Assembly: GCA_018902795.1 (NCBI GenBank)
Contig: JAHIQD010000002.1
Location: 1 to 64,000, forward strand
DNA length: 64,000 nucleotides
Reading direction: 5' to 3'
Source: Bacteroidota bacterium
GTDB lineage: Bacteria; Bacteroidota; Bacteroidia; Flavobacteriales; Weeksellaceae
Under the pieces are notes generated by a model. The model made no database searches, was not told where the DNA came from, and worked only from the letters and a program-made list of their open reading frames with translations. Below, piece by piece: positions 1 through 7,518 of the stretch. A program made the position numbers and the translations under genes. Numbering within the stretch: position 1 is the stretch's first letter; each line of letters begins with the position of its first letter.

Positions 1-74
1 GGATTGTTCTGAACCAATTTATGCTTATTTTTGAAGAAAGGCTCAGATTATAAAATCCAAGCCTCAACTTTTTA

Positions 75-110
75 ACTTACACACTTTTCGGGATAGTGTC
101 TTTTTCAAAG
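75..110 (-). repeat. Degenerate leader-distal CRISPR repeat
   Basis: Exactly one spacer length (26 nt, 111-136) beyond the last intact repeat is a 36-bp sequence. In the crRNA sense it keeps the repeat's 5' part (CTTTGAAAAAGACA against GTTTGAAAAAACA) but has lost the handle stem. Decay of the terminal repeat at its 3' end is common in CRISPR arrays. Placement and spacing support the call; most handle bases no longer match. Confidence 0.7.
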
Positions 111-136
111 TGGCTTTATGCCCTCTGTATCTTGGT

Positions 137-425
137 ATCTACAATAGTAGAAATTGAAATGTTTTTTCAAACTCTTTTACAATTACATTTCCTGTGATTA
201 TCTACAATAGTAGAAATTGAAATGTTTTTTCAAACAGTGTTGGATATGTTCCCGCCGGCTCAGATCTACAATAGTAGAAATTGAAATGTTTTTTCAAACA
301 TATTTGAGATCGGGTTGAATTAAAAATCTACAATAGTAGAAATTGAAATGTTTTTTCAAACTTGTCAAACTATACAGCTTTTGTTAATCATCTACAATAG
401 TAGAAATTGAAATGTTTTTTCAAAC
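137..425 (-). CRISPR. Type V-A CRISPR array, five intact 36-bp repeats
   Basis: Five identical 36-bp repeats lie at 137-172, 200-235, 264-299, 326-361 and 390-425. The four spacers between them (173-199, 236-263, 300-325, 362-389) are 26-28 nt. Read on the minus strand, the repeat starts GTTTGAAAAAACATTTC and ends ATTTCTACTATTGTAGAT. This end is the Cas12a crRNA handle, with stem TCTAC/GTAGA and loop TATT. The array is therefore transcribed leftwards, away from cas2, and the newest spacer should be 362-389. A decayed sixth repeat at 75-110 adds a fifth spacer (111-136). Spacer targets cannot be judged without a database search. Confidence 0.98.
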
Positions 426-534
426 GCTGATGTACCAATGTACATTACAAATATAAATGATTTTTCTTTTGTTTATGAAGCATACCATTAACTTTATTTT
501 TGTGATCTTTTTTACATTTTTACCCCCCCCTTTT
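426..534 (-). promoter_or_regulatory. CRISPR leader
   Basis: This 109-bp AT-rich stretch lies between the cas2 stop and the first repeat. On the minus strand it holds TATATTTG (455-448), a perfect match to the Bacteroidetes -7 box TAnnTTTG, which would start transcription just before the first repeat. No clear -33 TTG box is seen. An inverted repeat ATGTAC-CAAT-GTACAT (430-445) lies 4 bp from the leader-repeat junction. A run of eight G (minus strand, 530-523) follows the cas2 stop. Confidence 0.7.
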
Positions 535-843
535 CTATTCTGTAAAATCAAGAAAAATAAGACCATTATCCAAATGTTTACTTGCGCCATATCGTACCGC
601 CTTTTTTAAGTCAGTATAGAATACAAAAACACTGTCACAATCTTCAAAGAGCGGCTCAAACTGTTGCTTGATCCTTTCCTCAATGACGTTTAACAATCTT
701 GATGAATGCTCGAGTTCGAAAACGGACATTTGCAAACGGACACCATATTTGGCCAGAAAATTTGAAAATTTCGTTCGGACTTTATTGTTGCTGATATCAT
801 AGCAAATAATGATTGTGTTTTTTGATTTTGATGGTTTCATCAT
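535..843 (-). CDS. cas2: CRISPR-associated endonuclease Cas2
   Basis: This 102-aa protein has a Cas2 ferredoxin-like fold: a beta strand IIICYDIS with the conserved Asp (about residue 16), then NNKVRTKFSNFL, and the RLQMSVFELE strand typical of Cas2. With Cas1 it forms the spacer-integration complex; Cas2 is mainly a structural bridge between the Cas1 dimers. Its ATG overlaps the cas1 stop by 4 nt (ATGA), so the two are probably translationally coupled. The gene starts with two ATG codons in a row (843 and 840), and either could be used. It is the last cas gene before the leader and array, as in other type V-A loci. Confidence 0.96.
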   Translation of the reverse strand: MMKPSKSKNTIIICYDISNNKVRTKFSNFLAKYGVRLQMSVFELEHSSRLLNVIEERIKQQFEPLFEDCDSVFVFYTDLKKAVRYGASKHLDNGLIFLDFTE

Positions 844-1808
844 ATAAAAAATGTAGGGTATTCAACAATATTACTCTCTTTCATAAAATTTCGATAATAT
901 GACTGGATATATTTATAAATGGGCATTTTATATGCAATAATGGCTTCATAAAACAGTTTGGTAATTTTAGATCGGGATTCTGGCTTAATATAATATGATC
1001 CTTTAAATAACCTAAAATCATTTGAAGTAATTTGTTCCTTTTGTAAAGCCAAGTAAACGCAATGATCAATAATACATCGGAAAGGTTCTTGTAAATCACA
1101 AACCAGCGATTTGCGCTGAAACCAAAGTTGATGCATTACGCCTACATACAAATCAAAGCCAAAAAGTCGCGCATTTGCTTCCACATAATTAAATAAAAAA
1201 GTGTAGCCAATATCAAGTGTGCTGTTAATAAAATCGATTTTTGCGCGGGGAATTCTACGTTGCCAACCATCCCTTTCAAAAAGTGCAGAAAAATAGTAGC
1301 TGGCCATTCTGCCTTCTGCGGCCATCAGCTGATACAGCGTTGTACAGTCTCTAATATAATCTTTTGCTGGCGTAATTTTATTTTTAAACTTATCAATTGC
1401 TGCTGATTTGCGTTTGGTCTTTTCCAAAACTACATTGCTGTTTTCTATCTTATTGATAAGCAAATGCTTTGCAATAGATAAATCTGCTTTGTTGAAATGA
1501 AACTGTCGCTTACGCAGCAGATAGTTTCCTTCAGACATTGTTCCAAAAAAATAAACAGGTTTGAAGTTAGGCTTCATCACTACCAAGGGAACGCCGTGCT
1601 TATTTGCATGTTCAATAAATGCTGTTGTAATACTGGTATGTCCGATTATCATAATACATAACATTTTAGGAAATGGCAATTTAGTCACCGCTTTTTTAGT
1701 TTCGGAATTTTGAATACACAAAAAGCCGTTCTGAACCTTAAAAACTTGGTTTTTTGTACCGTTTATAAGGAACAAGCTTTTATTCTCGATGTCTTTATGT
1801 GAATGCAT
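840..1808 (-). CDS. cas1: CRISPR-associated integrase Cas1
   Basis: This 322-aa Cas1 inserts new spacers at the leader end of the array. The metal-binding residues expected of the family are visible: Glu165 in MAAEGRMAS, His226 in GVMHQLWF, and Asp238 with Glu241 in CDLQEPFR. The N-terminal beta domain (about 1-90) includes the IIGHTSITTAFIEHANKHGV stretch. Length is normal for Cas1. The start is 10 bp downstream of the cas4 stop, and the 3' end overlaps cas2, so cas4-cas1-cas2 look like one adaptation operon downstream of cas12a. Confidence 0.97.
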   Translation of the reverse strand: MHSHKDIENKSLFLINGTKNQVFKVQNGFLCIQNSETKKAVTKLPFPKMLCIMIIGHTSITTAFIEHANKHGVPLVVMKPNFKPVYFFGTMSEGNYLLRKRQFHFNKADLSIAKHLLINKIENSNVVLEKTKRKSAAIDKFKNKITPAKDYIRDCTTLYQLMAAEGRMASYYFSALFERDGWQRRIPRAKIDFINSTLDIGYTFLFNYVEANARLFGFDLYVGVMHQLWFQRKSLVCDLQEPFRCIIDHCVYLALQKEQITSNDFRLFKGSYYIKPESRSKITKLFYEAIIAYKMPIYKYIQSYYRNFMKESNIVEYPTFFI

Positions 1809-1818
1809 AGTTTTATTT

Positions 1819-2361
1819 TTAAAAATTTACCTTTTCGCAGAGGTTTTGATAGATGCAGCGTCTGCATTTATTTGGATTAATTTTGATTTCAGAATTGAAA
1901 TCGTATTGCTGAACTTTTCTAACGTGACATTCTAATTCCAGAAGCTGATCGTTCGATGGAAGAGGAATTTCAATCTTCTTGCTTACCCTAAAATCGTAAA
2001 ACGCAAGTTTTTCAACTATAATACCCATTTCTGACAAGCACAGATACTGTGCCCATATTTGGTAATAATATCCCTTAAAAGCTGTAGCAACAGTCGATTT
2101 ATATTCAATAAGCTCTCTGTTTGCTGTATCGTAATCATCAATCTTACCATATATTTTTAATTTTTCCGAGTAAACAAAGGCACTCTTCCAATCATTTGGA
2201 TTGGTATCGTTTTCTATGAAATCATGTAGTCGCCGTCCTTTAGATTGAGATTTTGAATGGTATGTATCTTCTTTGGTGTAATTGTAAATCTCGTGAAGGT
2301 AAATCGAATATGGACAAAAAATAAAATCATTCAGCGTTGTAATTGCTAAAAAAAATTCCAT
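1819..2361 (-). CDS. cas4: CRISPR-associated exonuclease Cas4
   Basis: Cas4 is a RecB-family nuclease with an iron-sulfur cluster that trims prespacers and helps select PAM-bearing ones. In this 180-aa form the cluster ligands are Cys16 (DFIFCPYS) and Cys166, Cys169, Cys175 (CRRCIYQNLC). The nuclease core shows His46, Asp75 (YGKIDDYD) and Glu86-x-Lys88 (LIEYKST), followed by a YQIWAQY motif. I chose the ATG at 2361 (MEFFLAI). A TTG 24 nt upstream would add LNLKIKI, but the Cas4 domain begins at MEFF. The gene follows cas12a after an 83-bp gap that carries a hairpin. Confidence 0.95.
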   Translation of the reverse strand: MEFFLAITTLNDFIFCPYSIYLHEIYNYTKEDTYHSKSQSKGRRLHDFIENDTNPNDWKSAFVYSEKLKIYGKIDDYDTANRELIEYKSTVATAFKGYYYQIWAQYLCLSEMGIIVEKLAFYDFRVSKKIEIPLPSNDQLLELECHVRKVQQYDFNSEIKINPNKCRRCIYQNLCEKVNF

Positions 2362-2389
2362 AATTTTTATTTTTAAATTTAACAATAAA

Positions 2390-2418
2390 GCTCCATAAAC
2401 ATCTGTTCAAGGAGCTTT
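2390..2418 (-). other. Hairpin between cas12a and cas4
   Basis: A perfect 8-bp inverted repeat (GCTCC core; 2388-2395 and 2411-2418) encloses a 15-nt loop. On the minus strand it is followed by TATTGTTAAATTT rather than a real T run, so it is at best a weak terminator. It could also be a processing or stabilising element that lowers cas4-cas1-cas2 expression relative to cas12a. Confidence 0.5.
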
Positions 2419-2444
2419 ACTAATTCTATACAATAGTTGTAAGA

Positions 2445-5400
2445 TTAAACTTTTTGCGCATAATTAAGCCAATCTTTATTGCTAATGGCTAGCTTCAGTT
2501 TTCTCCAGTCATTTCCTTCGAATTGGTTTATTTGCTCCAGCATCCATAAACCTTTTTTTGCAATATGAAAGGCTCCGTTTGCATCGGCATCTGTTGGAAA
2601 ATTACCGTCAGCTTTACGACTGTCGAAAAATACATTTTTGCTATTCTTTATGGGCGATATCAGATAGTCAATATCAGTTCCTGTTTTGCTGTTTCGCATT
2701 TGTAGGGTAAGTTTAAAGAGATCTAATAATGATTTAAAAAACTCTTTACTTTCCAGTTCGAGGATTTGCTTTTTGATGCACTGACCGTCACCGTAAACAA
2801 TACTGTTTTTCCCTAATAAATCTTCGAGCTGCTCAGTGAGATTAATTTCTTTGCTGTCCCACTGGCTGTTTGCAGACGGATTTCTGTAAGTTAAGATCCG
2901 TTCTCCAAATGTACAGACCGTCCAGTCTAATTTTGTATCTGCTGCTTTAGGATTAAATCGGGTATAATCATCAATTTCAAATTCAAAATAATTCTCCTGC
3001 GTGTTAAACCTAATGGATTTAAAATTGTCGAAAAATCTACGGGCTTTTTCTACATTTTCATATTTTGTACTGAACAGATTTACAAATCCTGTGGTTGGAT
3101 CTATCTTACTGGTGTTCCATGCTGGAACATAGAACAGAAAACCGGTTTGTTTGCCCAGTTCTTTAAAGCTGGTGAATTTTCCGGTCAGCTGAAGCGCTTT
3201 ATATAACCCTCCGTGTTCTTTATGGCGTTTATCTTTAAAAACTAAATAATTAAGTTTATCAATCAGCATTTTTTCCAACTTCTGATACACCTGTTTTTCC
3301 ACTTTGAACCGGCCCCGTTTGAAACCAAAATTAAGATCCTCAAGTACAACAATGGCATTGTGTTCGACCATCATCCTGGCGATTTTATGCACCACCTGGG
3401 ACAGATAGCCTTCTTTGAGTTCTTTAATATTCTCAATAGTTCCCCAGTTCTTTCTCGCTGCATCCCGCTCTTTTTCCTTTATTCCAAGTAAAGTATGATA
3501 AGGTGTTTCAATGTCATGTTTTTCACTGGTGATGGAGTTTAGGGTTTGCTGCCTCAAAATATTGCCCTGTTGATCTATCAATGAAATATAAATTAGGTGT
3601 CTTTCTCCCCGGTCTATACCGATAATATTAACATCGGGATTGTTTTGAAGATAATCAAGTACATCATTATTGATATAATCTGTACCACTTGCTTTAAAAT
3701 TCATTGTAATTGGTACATGAAACTGAAATTTATCTGTCGTAAAACGTCTGTCTTTCACAATGTCATATTCAAACGTACTTTGCTTTTTTAGCGATTTGGG
3801 ATTCTTATTTTCAATGGCTTTATTAGCTTTGTGTGTAATTACTTTATTATCTTGAATTGATTTTCTACGATAAAAAATTTCAGCCTGCCCATTCAGTTTA
3901 TATACAACATCACGTAGGTTTTCATCGTCAAATAAAGCTTTCCAATACAAAGTGTGTAAATTAGGTGCACCTTTGCTGAACGACGAAAAATCCTTATTGT
4001 AAATCTGGAACAGATACAGCTTTCCTTCATCAACTAATTGATTGATGTAACTATCTGGAATCTTAGTATATGAAATATTGTAGCCTTGAGCTTCTACTTC
4101 TCTATAAAATTCATCAATTGAATTATAGGTGCTTGTATCAGAAAAATTAAATCCGAAGGTGTGCCATTCGGGATGTTTAGCGATTGAGTCCTTAAAAAAA
4201 CCGATCATTTTTCTACAATCTTCAACATTAAAATCTATTTTTCCGTAACCATCCTGAGGCGTACCACCTTTGGTATGGGAACTATGGTTACGGATTCGGA
4301 GGATTTCTTCATTTGGCTCATAGAAAGTAATATTTTTATTACTGAAAAATACTTTAGGCAGCATCTTACTGGCCCCAGGAAGAAGTTTGTAGTTTATTTT
4401 AGAGTAATAATTTTCTACTTTTACTTGCGGAATTTCTCTGAAAATTTTGTTATGGTGTTTGTTCATAATTCCCAAAAAGTACTTATCGTCTTTTTTGAAA
4501 AGTATAGCAGTGTTAGCTTCTTCTTTGTTTACATCCCATCCACTCAATAGGGTACTATTTTCAAAGTTTAGTTTAAATTTCTCGGTGCTGTAAGCTTTTT
4601 GCGTTGAGTAATTTCTCACTTTATTATAAAGCGATAATGCTTGATTCAACTGTTCGTACCATCCATTAAACTGACCATAAAAGTTCTCATCTTTTTCCAA
4701 AACCGTGTCACTTGGCAAAGCCAATGGTTTAACAAAGTGGAGTAATTCCATAATCGCATCAAGAAAAAGTTTGATATTATCAATTACGGTTTTGTCCTGA
4801 TGCAGTATTTTCTCTTCAGAATAATGTTCTAAAACTCCTTTGATACAGCTATATTTGGCTTCTATATTAGAAATGAGATTGAATTCCTTATCACTGGATT
4901 CTTTTTTTTGTGCCGTAAAATGCGTCTTAAAATAGTTGCTAACCAATAGATCATCTAAATGCAAATTATTCAGAAGTTCCACCTCATTCCGATATTCCCA
5001 CAGGGCATTTTCAATTTCTGCGATTGAGAAATAAGGTTGTTTCAAATATTTTTCAATTTCATTTTCCTGTTTTTGCGTCAACTCTTTTTTGACACTAAGT
5101 TTTTTTCGATAATTAAAATACAATGCATCTTTTATGATGCTCCATTCACCAAAAATGGTAATTGAAATATCTGTGAGTGCTCTGTCATTTCGTATGTAGA
5201 TCTTATTTAAATCAAACTCTTTGATGTTGGACAGTAGATTCTGAATTTCAAAAAGTACATTTTCAGAATCCTCTTTCCCTTCAGGCAAAAAACTGATTAA
5301 TTCATGATGATAAAATCCATTGATTGCTTCCAATACCTCTTTGCTGGAATCAAATTTTTCTAGCACATAAGAAGTTTTTTCTCTGTCACTGAGAATTTGC

Positions 5401-6284
5401 TTATATAGAATTTTTAATTTGGGAATCTTTTGAGTTTTGTCTTTCTGCTTTTGATTATATAGATTGATATATTCATTCAACCCTTGAATTTTCTTTGCTC
5501 CTTCTTTTGGGGAGCGGCCACCGACAATCAGATTATAAACATCAATTTGGCTTTGCGTGAGCACCTCATTAAAATATTCAAGATTAAAAGCGTCATTAAT
5601 TATAGGTATATTAAGATACTCCTCAATGTCTTTATAAAGAACTCCGCACTTATCATACAGGTCAGGCAGATTTTTTAAACGATCAAATATTTTGATATTA
5701 TCTAAAAATTTTGGTAAATTCTCATGAATGAGTCGAAAGGCAATTCCTGTCGACTGCGCTTTATCAGAATACATATTTTTCCGGTTTTCGTGAAAACCAC
5801 TAAAATAGGTGGTGAAGTTTTTAAAACTTTCATCAAAATATACATCCTCCTTCTTTTCAGTCCTAATCCATCTTTCGAGTTCTTCAGTAATCAGTTCCTT
5901 CTTATCCAGTTTTGAAAAAATACTTTTTGCCGCTCCGATTTGAAAGCCTTGGGAAATTTGCTTTCTTAAGTCCGTTTGGATGCGATCAAGTTCCTTTTTA
6001 AAAATATCTTCTTTCTTACGCTCGACAGGAGCAAAATATAAATCACGGTATACTTCTAACTTAGTCAGTACAACGTTTTGCATAGCAAGATCAATGAAAT
6101 ATTTATGAAACCCATCTATGGTATTCTTCATTGCCTTGTAGCTTACTGCCCTTTGTTGATCCTGCGTGATTAAACCTTTTGCGTTGATATGTTCAAGAGT
6201 TTTATCAATAGGTTTTAGTTCGAACCTAAGAGTTTTTGACAGTGGAAACCTGCCAACAAAGTTGGAAAAATCATTTTTCATCAT
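2445..6284 (-). CDS. cas12a: Type V-A effector nuclease Cas12a (Cpf1)
   Basis: This 1279-aa RNA-guided DNA nuclease matures its own crRNA and cuts DNA next to T-rich PAMs. Length fits the family (about 1230-1310 aa). RuvC-I has Asp891 (IIGIDRGERHLIYIS), RuvC-II Glu982 (VVLEDLNFGFKRGR) and RuvC-III Asp1232/Asp1234 (DADANGAFH). The Nuc domain starts near KIDPTTGFVNLF (about 1060) and keeps Arg1197 (LQMRNSKTG). Likely crRNA-processing residues are His818, Lys827 and Lys852 (DKFQFHV). The PAM-reading segment YKLLPGASKMLPKVFF (632-647) and WED segment SGWDVNKEEANTAIL match well-studied orthologs, so a TTTV-like PAM is expected (inference). REC lobes cover roughly 25-525. All catalytic positions are present, so it should be active. 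It is the first gene of the cas operon; start codons at 6284 and 6281 are adjacent. Confidence 0.99.
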   Translation of the reverse strand: MMKNDFSNFVGRFPLSKTLRFELKPIDKTLEHINAKGLITQDQQRAVSYKAMKNTIDGFHKYFIDLAMQNVVLTKLEVYRDLYFAPVERKKEDIFKKELDRIQTDLRKQISQGFQIGAAKSIFSKLDKKELITEELERWIRTEKKEDVYFDESFKNFTTYFSGFHENRKNMYSDKAQSTGIAFRLIHENLPKFLDNIKIFDRLKNLPDLYDKCGVLYKDIEEYLNIPIINDAFNLEYFNEVLTQSQIDVYNLIVGGRSPKEGAKKIQGLNEYINLYNQKQKDKTQKIPKLKILYKQILSDREKTSYVLEKFDSSKEVLEAINGFYHHELISFLPEGKEDSENVLFEIQNLLSNIKEFDLNKIYIRNDRALTDISITIFGEWSIIKDALYFNYRKKLSVKKELTQKQENEIEKYLKQPYFSIAEIENALWEYRNEVELLNNLHLDDLLVSNYFKTHFTAQKKESSDKEFNLISNIEAKYSCIKGVLEHYSEEKILHQDKTVIDNIKLFLDAIMELLHFVKPLALPSDTVLEKDENFYGQFNGWYEQLNQALSLYNKVRNYSTQKAYSTEKFKLNFENSTLLSGWDVNKEEANTAILFKKDDKYFLGIMNKHHNKIFREIPQVKVENYYSKINYKLLPGASKMLPKVFFSNKNITFYEPNEEILRIRNHSSHTKGGTPQDGYGKIDFNVEDCRKMIGFFKDSIAKHPEWHTFGFNFSDTSTYNSIDEFYREVEAQGYNISYTKIPDSYINQLVDEGKLYLFQIYNKDFSSFSKGAPNLHTLYWKALFDDENLRDVVYKLNGQAEIFYRRKSIQDNKVITHKANKAIENKNPKSLKKQSTFEYDIVKDRRFTTDKFQFHVPITMNFKASGTDYINNDVLDYLQNNPDVNIIGIDRGERHLIYISLIDQQGNILRQQTLNSITSEKHDIETPYHTLLGIKEKERDAARKNWGTIENIKELKEGYLSQVVHKIARMMVEHNAIVVLEDLNFGFKRGRFKVEKQVYQKLEKMLIDKLNYLVFKDKRHKEHGGLYKALQLTGKFTSFKELGKQTGFLFYVPAWNTSKIDPTTGFVNLFSTKYENVEKARRFFDNFKSIRFNTQENYFEFEIDDYTRFNPKAADTKLDWTVCTFGERILTYRNPSANSQWDSKEINLTEQLEDLLGKNSIVYGDGQCIKKQILELESKEFFKSLLDLFKLTLQMRNSKTGTDIDYLISPIKNSKNVFFDSRKADGNFPTDADANGAFHIAKKGLWMLEQINQFEGNDWRKLKLAISNKDWLNYAQKV

Positions 6285-6321
6285 TATATTTTTTATGTCA
6301 GATAAATTAACTTTCCTAAAT

Positions 6322-6340
6322 TAGTAAAAAGATTTTACTA
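6322..6340. promoter_or_regulatory. Palindrome upstream of cas12a, candidate operator
   Basis: TAGTAAAA-AGA-TTTTACTA is a perfect inverted repeat with 8-bp arms, centred 47 bp upstream of the cas12a start. On the minus strand it overlaps a weak -7-like sequence (TAATTTAG). That position would let a repressor block cas operon transcription. The neighbouring XRE-family gene is an obvious candidate binder, but nothing in the sequence proves it. Confidence 0.45.
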
Positions 6341-6366
6341 AAAATTACGGGAAACCATAATAGAAT

Positions 6367-6446
6367 TATGAATGTTCAATCAGCAATTCACAATAAGGAT
6401 TATTCCGTTGTGAAAACATTCAAGGCGGGCAACTCGCCTTTTTTAT
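6367..6446 (+). ncRNA. Candidate structured small RNA with terminator hairpin
   Basis: On the plus strand this gap folds into nested stems: GAATGTT (from 6369) with AACATTC (to 6421), and inside it TTCACAA with TTGTGAA, topped by GGA/TCC. Directly after comes AAGGCG (6422-6427), a 7-nt loop, CGCCTT (6435-6440), and a T run to 6446, which looks like an intrinsic terminator. No plus-strand gene precedes it, so the terminator would have to end a small RNA. The segment GTTGTGAAAACATTCAA (near 6407-6423) resembles the 5' half of the CRISPR repeat with gaps. No strong plus-strand promoter is evident. Confidence 0.35.
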
Positions 6447-6474
6447 TTGTCAAAAAAATCAATCTATTCTTGCA

Positions 6475-6504
6475 CAAAAAAAGCCCAACCCCTCAGGTTA
6501 AGCT
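6475..6504 (-). terminator. Terminator of the XRE regulator gene
   Basis: On the minus strand, AGCTTAACC-TGAGG-GGTTGGGCT forms a 9-bp stem with two G-U pairs and is followed by seven T. It lies 27 bp after the stop of the XRE gene, so that gene probably does not read through into cas12a. Confidence 0.75.
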
Positions 6505-6530
6505 CATATAAAATGCAAATCGTGTCATTT

Positions 6531-6926
6531 CTATTTTTTAATCAGCGCTTCCAGCCGCTCCACCATCTCATCCTTTTCTTTCAGCATTCTTTCGTACAGG
6601 CTTATTTTCTCTTCGTGCAATTGTATAATTTTTTCTATCGGATTATAGTTGTTCACAATCACACCAGTTGCATTATCATTGAATGTACTTGCTATAATAT
6701 TCACCGCTTGTTCCTCATCAAAATTCTGAAAAGCCTCTACAGGAATCTTAAGTGCCCCGGAAATCTTTTGGAGCAATAACACATCAATTTCATCTCTCTG
6801 TTCCAGTAAAGAGATTTTCTTCTGATTCCACTCTTCGCCCAAATCGAACGCCAATGCTTCCTGCTTAATACCCAGCATTTCTCTGAAGCGCTTTAAATTC
6901 CGTCCCTGATGTACTTTCTTTTCCAT
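6531..6926 (-). CDS. XRE-family helix-turn-helix regulator
   Basis: This 131-aa protein has an N-terminal HTH of the Cro/C1 type (about residues 9-62; NLKRFREMLGIKQEALAF then KKISLLEQRDEI) and a C-terminal coiled-coil-like helix rich in Glu and Lys (about 95-131). It is likely a DNA-binding dimer. A good ribosome site (GAGGAG) precedes the ATG, and a TAACTTTA box upstream resembles the flavobacterial -7. It is the nearest regulator gene to the cas operon, same strand, but separated by its own terminator. Similar stand-alone XRE proteins are common in flavobacteria, so a link with CRISPR is only a proximity argument. Confidence 0.85.
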   Translation of the reverse strand: MEKKVHQGRNLKRFREMLGIKQEALAFDLGEEWNQKKISLLEQRDEIDVLLLQKISGALKIPVEAFQNFDEEQAVNIIASTFNDNATGVIVNNYNPIEKIIQLHEEKISLYERMLKEKDEMVERLEALIKK

Positions 6927-7459
6927 AACTCCTCTTATTTTACTTAAAACGTAAAGTTAGCAAATAATCTGCTAATGGACACGGTCACAGCATGAATAAT
7001 CCTTTCCGGTAATGACGGATATTAATATTATACTGCACCAAGCGATAAATTTTCGAATTTAACACTGCGACCTCTAGCTAATTGATCTTTGTTATGCAGC
7101 ATTAGACACGAACGCAGATAGCCCCCAACCCTATCCATTCACCCACTCAGATTGCACATTGCTTTTACATAAGTCCAATAAAAGTCCAATATAGGTCCAA
7201 TATAACTCCATTAAAATATTGGAGTTATATTGGATTTATAACGCTTATATATTATAGAAACCCAAAGCAGTGCACAACCATTACCGAAAATGAACTGAAG
7301 CTTCTTCAGAAAGCAGAAAAAAAATCAGGGAGGGAAAATTGATGGAAATGGAGGCTGAAGCACCTTCTAAATTTTGAGTAGAATGCTTAAAAGTAGAGCA
7401 AGTTACATTAAATATTAGATATTACCAACCTTATTGTTCGATTATATAAATGGGTTGCA
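6927..7459. other. Long non-coding stretch with phased repeats
   Basis: No credible gene is seen here. The stretch starts with the promoter region of the XRE gene. At 7173-7202 it carries three direct copies of GTCCAATA with an 11-bp period, and at 7196-7234 an inverted repeat with 15-bp arms. The rest (7020-7140, 7260-7440) shows no ORF, RNA gene or clear repeat and may be a decayed gene remnant. Confidence 0.6.
7173..7234. repeat. Helically phased direct repeats fused to a long inverted repeat
   Basis: GTCCAATA occurs at 7173, 7184 and 7195, that is every 11 bp (about one DNA turn). The third copy merges into the left arm (7196-7210) of a perfect 15-bp inverted repeat whose right arm is 7220-7234, with a 9-nt loop. 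Phased half-sites plus a palindrome suggest cooperative protein binding or a mobile-element end. The function is unknown. Confidence 0.7.
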
Positions 7460-7494
7460 AAAATAACAAACCCCTTCAGAAAACTGAAAGGGTT
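7460..7494 (-). terminator. Terminator of mdh
   Basis: On the minus strand, AACCCTTTCAG-TTTT-CTGAAGGGGTT forms an 11-bp stem with one G-U pair, followed by a T-rich tail. It lies about 25 bp after the mdh stop. Confidence 0.85.
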
Positions 7495-7518
7495 GGCTAT
7501 AAAAATGAAATACTTATC

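Noticed and set aside
111..389. Self-targeting spacers
   Set aside because: I saw no obvious match of a spacer to this window, but without an alignment tool this is not a real test.
2362..2385. TTG start for cas4 adding eight residues
   Set aside because: An ATG lies at 2361, directly before the Cas4 domain; the added residues are not conserved.
7173..7202. Possible second small CRISPR array
   Set aside because: The repeat unit is only 8 bp and the spacing is 3 bp, far too short for a CRISPR.
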